Assembly (NCBI RefSeq): GCF_003857055.1
Contig: NZ_QGSZ01000264.1
Coordinates: 1-42,993, forward strand
Length of the DNA stretch: 42,993 nt
Direction of reading: 5' to 3'
Source: Micromonospora inaquosa
GTDB taxonomy: Bacteria > Actinomycetota > Actinomycetes > Mycobacteriales > Micromonosporaceae
The notes beneath the pieces are model-generated. The model was given only the letters and a program-made list of their open reading frames with translations. It had not been told where the DNA came from and did not search any database. Positions 40,440 through 42,993 of the stretch are shown here, in pieces (positions within the stretch are counted from its first letter, which is position 1; every line of letters starts with the position of its first letter). The translations under genes and the position numbers were made by a program.

Positions 40440-41776
40440 CCACTCGCTCCCCGGACGGCGGCCAGGGCACTGTCGACGAACCGGTCGGCCGAACCGAGCC
40501 AGCGGTGCGGGTCGAGCGCCTCGGCCAGCTCCGTTTCGGACAGGTGGGCGCGGACCTCGGGGTCGGTGAGCAGCGCGGCGCGGAACGACGGTTCGGCGGC
40601 GGCGCGGGTCACCAGGTCGTGCGCGACTCGGCGGCCGACGGCGGGCGTCAGCCGCGCGGCGACGGCCTCGGCGAGCAGGAGGCCACCGGTCGCGTCGAGG
40701 TTCTCCCGCATCCGCTCTGGACGAACCTGTAGCCCGGCCAGCATCCGGGCGCACCGGGCGGCGGCGCCACCGGCCACGTGCAGCAGGTCGAGCAGCGGCT
40801 CCCACTCGGCGTGCCAGGCACCGGCGGCCCGCTCGTGCTCCTGCACCGCCGCGGCGAACAGGGTGGCGACGAGACCGGGACCGCGTCGCGTCGCGGCGGT
40901 GACGAGGATCGAGTCCACCGGGTTGCGCTTGTGCGGCATGGCCGAGGAGCCGCCTCGTCCGACACCGCCCTCGGCGACCTCGCCGATCTCGTTCTGGGCG
41001 AGCAGGCCGACGTCGAGGGCGACCTTGCCGGCGGCCACGAGGAGCCCACCGAGGGCGGCTGCCAGGTCGAGCCAGGGCTGACGACGGGTGTGCCAGGGCA
41101 GCGGACTCGGCGCGAGGCGCAGGTGCGCCGCGAACCGCTCGGCGACCTCGGCACCGACCGGCCCGAACGCGGCCAGGGTGCCGACCGCGCCACCGAGTTG
41201 CGCGGGCTGCGCGGCGCGGACCTGATGCAGTCGGTCCCGGGCCTCGGCCAGACCGGTCAACCAGCCGGCCGCCTTGAGCCCGAACGTGGTGGGCGCCGCC
41301 TGCTGCCCGAGAGTCCGGGCGACCATCACGGTGTCCCGGTGGGCGTCGGCCAGCTGGGCGACGGCGTCCACGGCGGCGTCGAGGTGAGCCAGCAGCGGCC
41401 CGAGCGCCCGCACCGCCACCAGGGCCAGCGCGCTGTCCAGCACATCCTGGCTGGTCGCGCCGAGATGCACCCAGGCTCGGGCCTGCTCCGGCACTGCGGC
41501 GGTCAGCTCGCCGAGGAGCGGGACGACCGGGTTGCCCGTGGCGTCGGCCGCCCGGCCGAGGGCCCCCGGGTCGTACCGCTCGGCGCGGCACTGCTCGGCG
41601 ATCGCCTCGGCCGCCGACGCGGGCAGGATGCCGGTGTCCGCCGCGGCCCGCGCGAGCGCGGCCTCCACGTCGAGCATCGCCTGGAGCACTGCCGGGTCGC
41701 TGAGTTCCGCGTCGACGTCCGGGGCGCCGGAGAGGCCGCCGAGCAGGCCGTCAGACGGCGAAGAAGACGGTCTCAT
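40436..41776 (-). CDS. pcaB: 3-carboxy-cis,cis-muconate cycloisomerase
   Basis: A 446-residue enzyme of the fumarase/aspartase superfamily that cyclises 3-carboxymuconate to 4-carboxymuconolactone. Superfamily motifs are HLGATSQDVLDSA and the flexible signature loop GGSSAMPHKRNPVDS with the catalytic Ser. ATG 41776 has GGGAG 5-8 nt upstream and overlaps the end of pcaG by 26 nt, more than the other junctions. Length is normal for the bacterial enzyme. Confidence 0.95.
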   Translation of the reverse strand: MRPSSSPSDGLLGGLSGAPDVDAELSDPAVLQAMLDVEAALARAAADTGILPASAAEAIAEQCRAERYDPGALGRAADATGNPVVPLLGELTAAVPEQARAWVHLGATSQDVLDSALALVAVRALGPLLAHLDAAVDAVAQLADAHRDTVMVARTLGQQAAPTTFGLKAAGWLTGLAEARDRLHQVRAAQPAQLGGAVGTLAAFGPVGAEVAERFAAHLRLAPSPLPWHTRRQPWLDLAAALGGLLVAAGKVALDVGLLAQNEIGEVAEGGVGRGGSSAMPHKRNPVDSILVTAATRRGPGLVATLFAAAVQEHERAAGAWHAEWEPLLDLLHVAGGAAARCARMLAGLQVRPERMRENLDATGGLLLAEAVAARLTPAVGRRVAHDLVTRAAAEPSFRAALLTDPEVRAHLSETELAEALDPHRWLGSADRFVDSALAAVRGASG

Positions 41777-42323
41777 GGTCTCCCTGCAGGTGGATGTCGA
41801 ACCGGAACCCGTCCGCGGCGGGTCTCGCCAGCAGGGTGCCACGGCGCTCGGCGTCGACGCTGCGCAGCACGGGGTCGGCGGCGTTCGCCGCCGGCTCGTC
41901 GGGAAAGTAGAGCCGGGTGACGAGGCGGTGCAACAGCCCTCGCCCGAAGACGGACAGCGCCAGGTGAGGGGCTTCGGTACCACCCTCTGGGTCGGGCAGC
42001 GAGCCCGGCTTGACGGTCAACAACCGGTACCAGCCCTGCCCGTCGGTCTCGCTCCGCCCGAATCCGCGAAAGCCCGCGAGCGCGGGCGACCGGGCCCCCC
42101 GGGGGTCGTCCGGGTGGTCGAACCGGCCGTCCGGGTCGGCCTGCCAGCTCTCCACCATCGCGTCCACCACCGGCGTCCCGGTGCCGTCGACGACCCGACC
42201 CCTGATCCAGAACGCGCCCGGCGTGCCCTCGGGTACGACGTAGGGGCCGTCGGGCCAGCGCAGGCCGATGTGCAGGTACGGCCCGACGGTCTGCGCGGGC
42301 ATGACGCCCAACTGCTCACTCAT
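41751..42323 (-). CDS. pcaG: Protocatechuate 3,4-dioxygenase alpha subunit
   Basis: 190 residues of the intradiol dioxygenase fold, without the iron ligands of the beta chain. Seen are QTVGPYLHIGL, IRGRVVDGTGTPVVDAMVESWQADPDGRF, GFGRSETDGQGWYRLLTVKPG, APHLALSVFGRGLLHRLVTRLYFPDE. With PcaH it forms the (alpha-beta-Fe) complex that opens the protocatechuate ring. Start ATG 42323 overlaps the pcaH stop by 8 nt. Confidence 0.96.
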   Translation of the reverse strand: MSEQLGVMPAQTVGPYLHIGLRWPDGPYVVPEGTPGAFWIRGRVVDGTGTPVVDAMVESWQADPDGRFDHPDDPRGARSPALAGFRGFGRSETDGQGWYRLLTVKPGSLPDPEGGTEAPHLALSVFGRGLLHRLVTRLYFPDEPAANAADPVLRSVDAERRGTLLARPAADGFRFDIHLQGDHETVFFAV

Positions 42324-42993
42324 CGTCGTCCCCGTCCTCGAAGGGGGTGCTCTCCCGGCCACGCAGCACGATGTCGAACTCGTACGCCAGCGCCCACTCC
42401 GGTGCCGTGGTGGCGTGGTCGTACCGGGCGATCATCCGTTCCCGTGCCTTCGGGTCGCGGACCGAGTTGAAGATCGGGTCCTGGAAGAAGAGCGGGTCGC
42501 CCGGGAAGTACATCTGTGTCACCAGCCGCTGGGTGAACGCGCGGCCGAAGAGGGAGAAGTGGATGTGCGCCGGCCGCCAGGCGTTGTCGTGGTTACGCCA
42601 GGGGTAGGCGCCGGGCTGCACGGTGATGAACCGGTACCGCCCCAGGTCGTCGGTGAGCGCCCGACCCACCCCCTCGAAGTGGGGGTCGAGCGGTGCCGGC
42701 CAGGTGTCGCGTGCGTCGCGGTACCGGCCGGCGGCGTTGGCCTGCCAGATCTCGACCAGCGTGCGGGGAACCGGTCGGCCGTCACCGTCGCGGACCCGCC
42801 CGTGCACGATGATCCGCTGTCCCTGCGGCTCACCGTCGTGCTGGCGGGTCAGGTCGTGGTCGAGCGCGCCGACGCGCCCCTCCCCCAGCAACGGCCCGGT
42901 GACCTCGGTCAGCCGCTGCGGCAGGTGGGTCAGTGGATGTCTCGGCGCCCGCGCCACTGTCGACTTGTAGCCGGGGCTGAGCAGGGGTGGGTG
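42316..42993 (-). CDS. pcaH: Protocatechuate 3,4-dioxygenase beta subunit (5' partial)
   Basis: 225 residues are visible; the start lies beyond the right edge, as the frame is open to 42993 with HPPLLSPGYKSTVARAPRHPL, part of the usual N-terminal arm. The four iron ligands of intradiol dioxygenases are present: Tyr in AAGRYRDA, Tyr in QPGAYPWRN and the two His in RPAHIHFSLFG. IVHGRVRDGDGRPVPRTLVEIWQANAAG is the core beta-sandwich. First visible gene of the pca operon. An internal GTG at 42957 is not a good start. Confidence 0.96.
   Translation of the reverse strand, partial: HPPLLSPGYKSTVARAPRHPLTHLPQRLTEVTGPLLGEGRVGALDHDLTRQHDGEPQGQRIIVHGRVRDGDGRPVPRTLVEIWQANAAGRYRDARDTWPAPLDPHFEGVGRALTDDLGRYRFITVQPGAYPWRNHDNAWRPAHIHFSLFGRAFTQRLVTQMYFPGDPLFFQDPIFNSVRDPKARERMIARYDHATTAPEWALAYEFDIVLRGRESTPFEDGDDDE

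Noticed and set aside
42955..42957. GTG as the start of pcaH
   Set aside because: The frame continues upstream with the family's N-terminal PPLLSPGYKST segment to the window edge, so the gene is partial.

Overview
The window is high-GC actinobacterial DNA. The likely source is a Micromonospora-type soil actinomycete. This is inferred from the strong GC bias at third codon positions, the many ATGA/GTGA gene overlaps, the ECF and SigE-family sigma factors, the secreted CBM/ricin-type glycoside hydrolases and a mycoredoxin-like protein. No rRNA, tRNA or CRISPR array was seen, so the genus is not proven.

Layout. (1) 0.3-7.5 kb: a small resolvase-like protein, then a cell-wall sugar salvage island. 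murQ (minus) is divergent from a plus-strand operon of a sodium:solute symporter, anmK and a large FAD/Fe-S D-lactate dehydrogenase. MurQ releases D-lactate from MurNAc-6-phosphate, so the dehydrogenase fits as the disposal step. (2) 7.6-8.9 kb: a solitary IS605-type element that keeps an intact tnpB, recognisable right-end/omega-RNA hairpins and a readable guide, but has no tnpA. (3) 9.0-14.0 kb: a secreted hydrolase-like protein, an MFS exporter divergent from a CGNR zinc-finger regulator with a clear operator/promoter, a 48-residue membrane protein and a GNAT acetyltransferase. (4) 14.1-17.9 kb: a four-gene operon with overlapping stops and starts (binding lipoprotein, SAM methyltransferase, FecCD-type permease, ATPase). 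A Zur-like inverted repeat lies on the lipoprotein start. (5) 18.1-19.3 kb: a secreted CBM2 protein with a Cip1-like C-terminal domain. (6) 19.7-23.3 kb: a YCII/DGPF protein with an ECF42-type sigma factor and a matching promoter, a SigE-family sigma factor with a putative anti-sigma protein, and a VOC protein. (7) 23.5-35.8 kb: secreted enzymes for plant polymers and protein (M14 carboxypeptidase, GH6, GH43-AbfB, ricin-beta-helix protein, GH30-ricin, serine esterase), interrupted by two broken gene ends at 27.6-27.9 kb and a membrane glutaredoxin-like gene. GH43 and GH30 share a LacI-type palindrome and may form a small arabinoxylan regulon. (8) 35.9-38.5 kb: a NarL-type two-component pair and a DUF2306 membrane protein. 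(9) 38.5 kb to the end: a compact protocatechuate operon, pcaH(partial)-pcaG-pcaB-pcaD-pcaC-pcaR, on the minus strand and running in from beyond the right edge.

Taken together, the window describes a saprophyte that depolymerises plant cell walls, takes up the aromatic breakdown product protocatechuate into the beta-ketoadipate pathway, and recovers amino sugars from peptidoglycan. The items most worth a second look are the MurNAc/D-lactate island, the lone TnpB with its guide, the methyltransferase inside the metal/cofactor-type ABC operon with its Zur-like box, and the shared palindrome upstream of GH43 and GH30.
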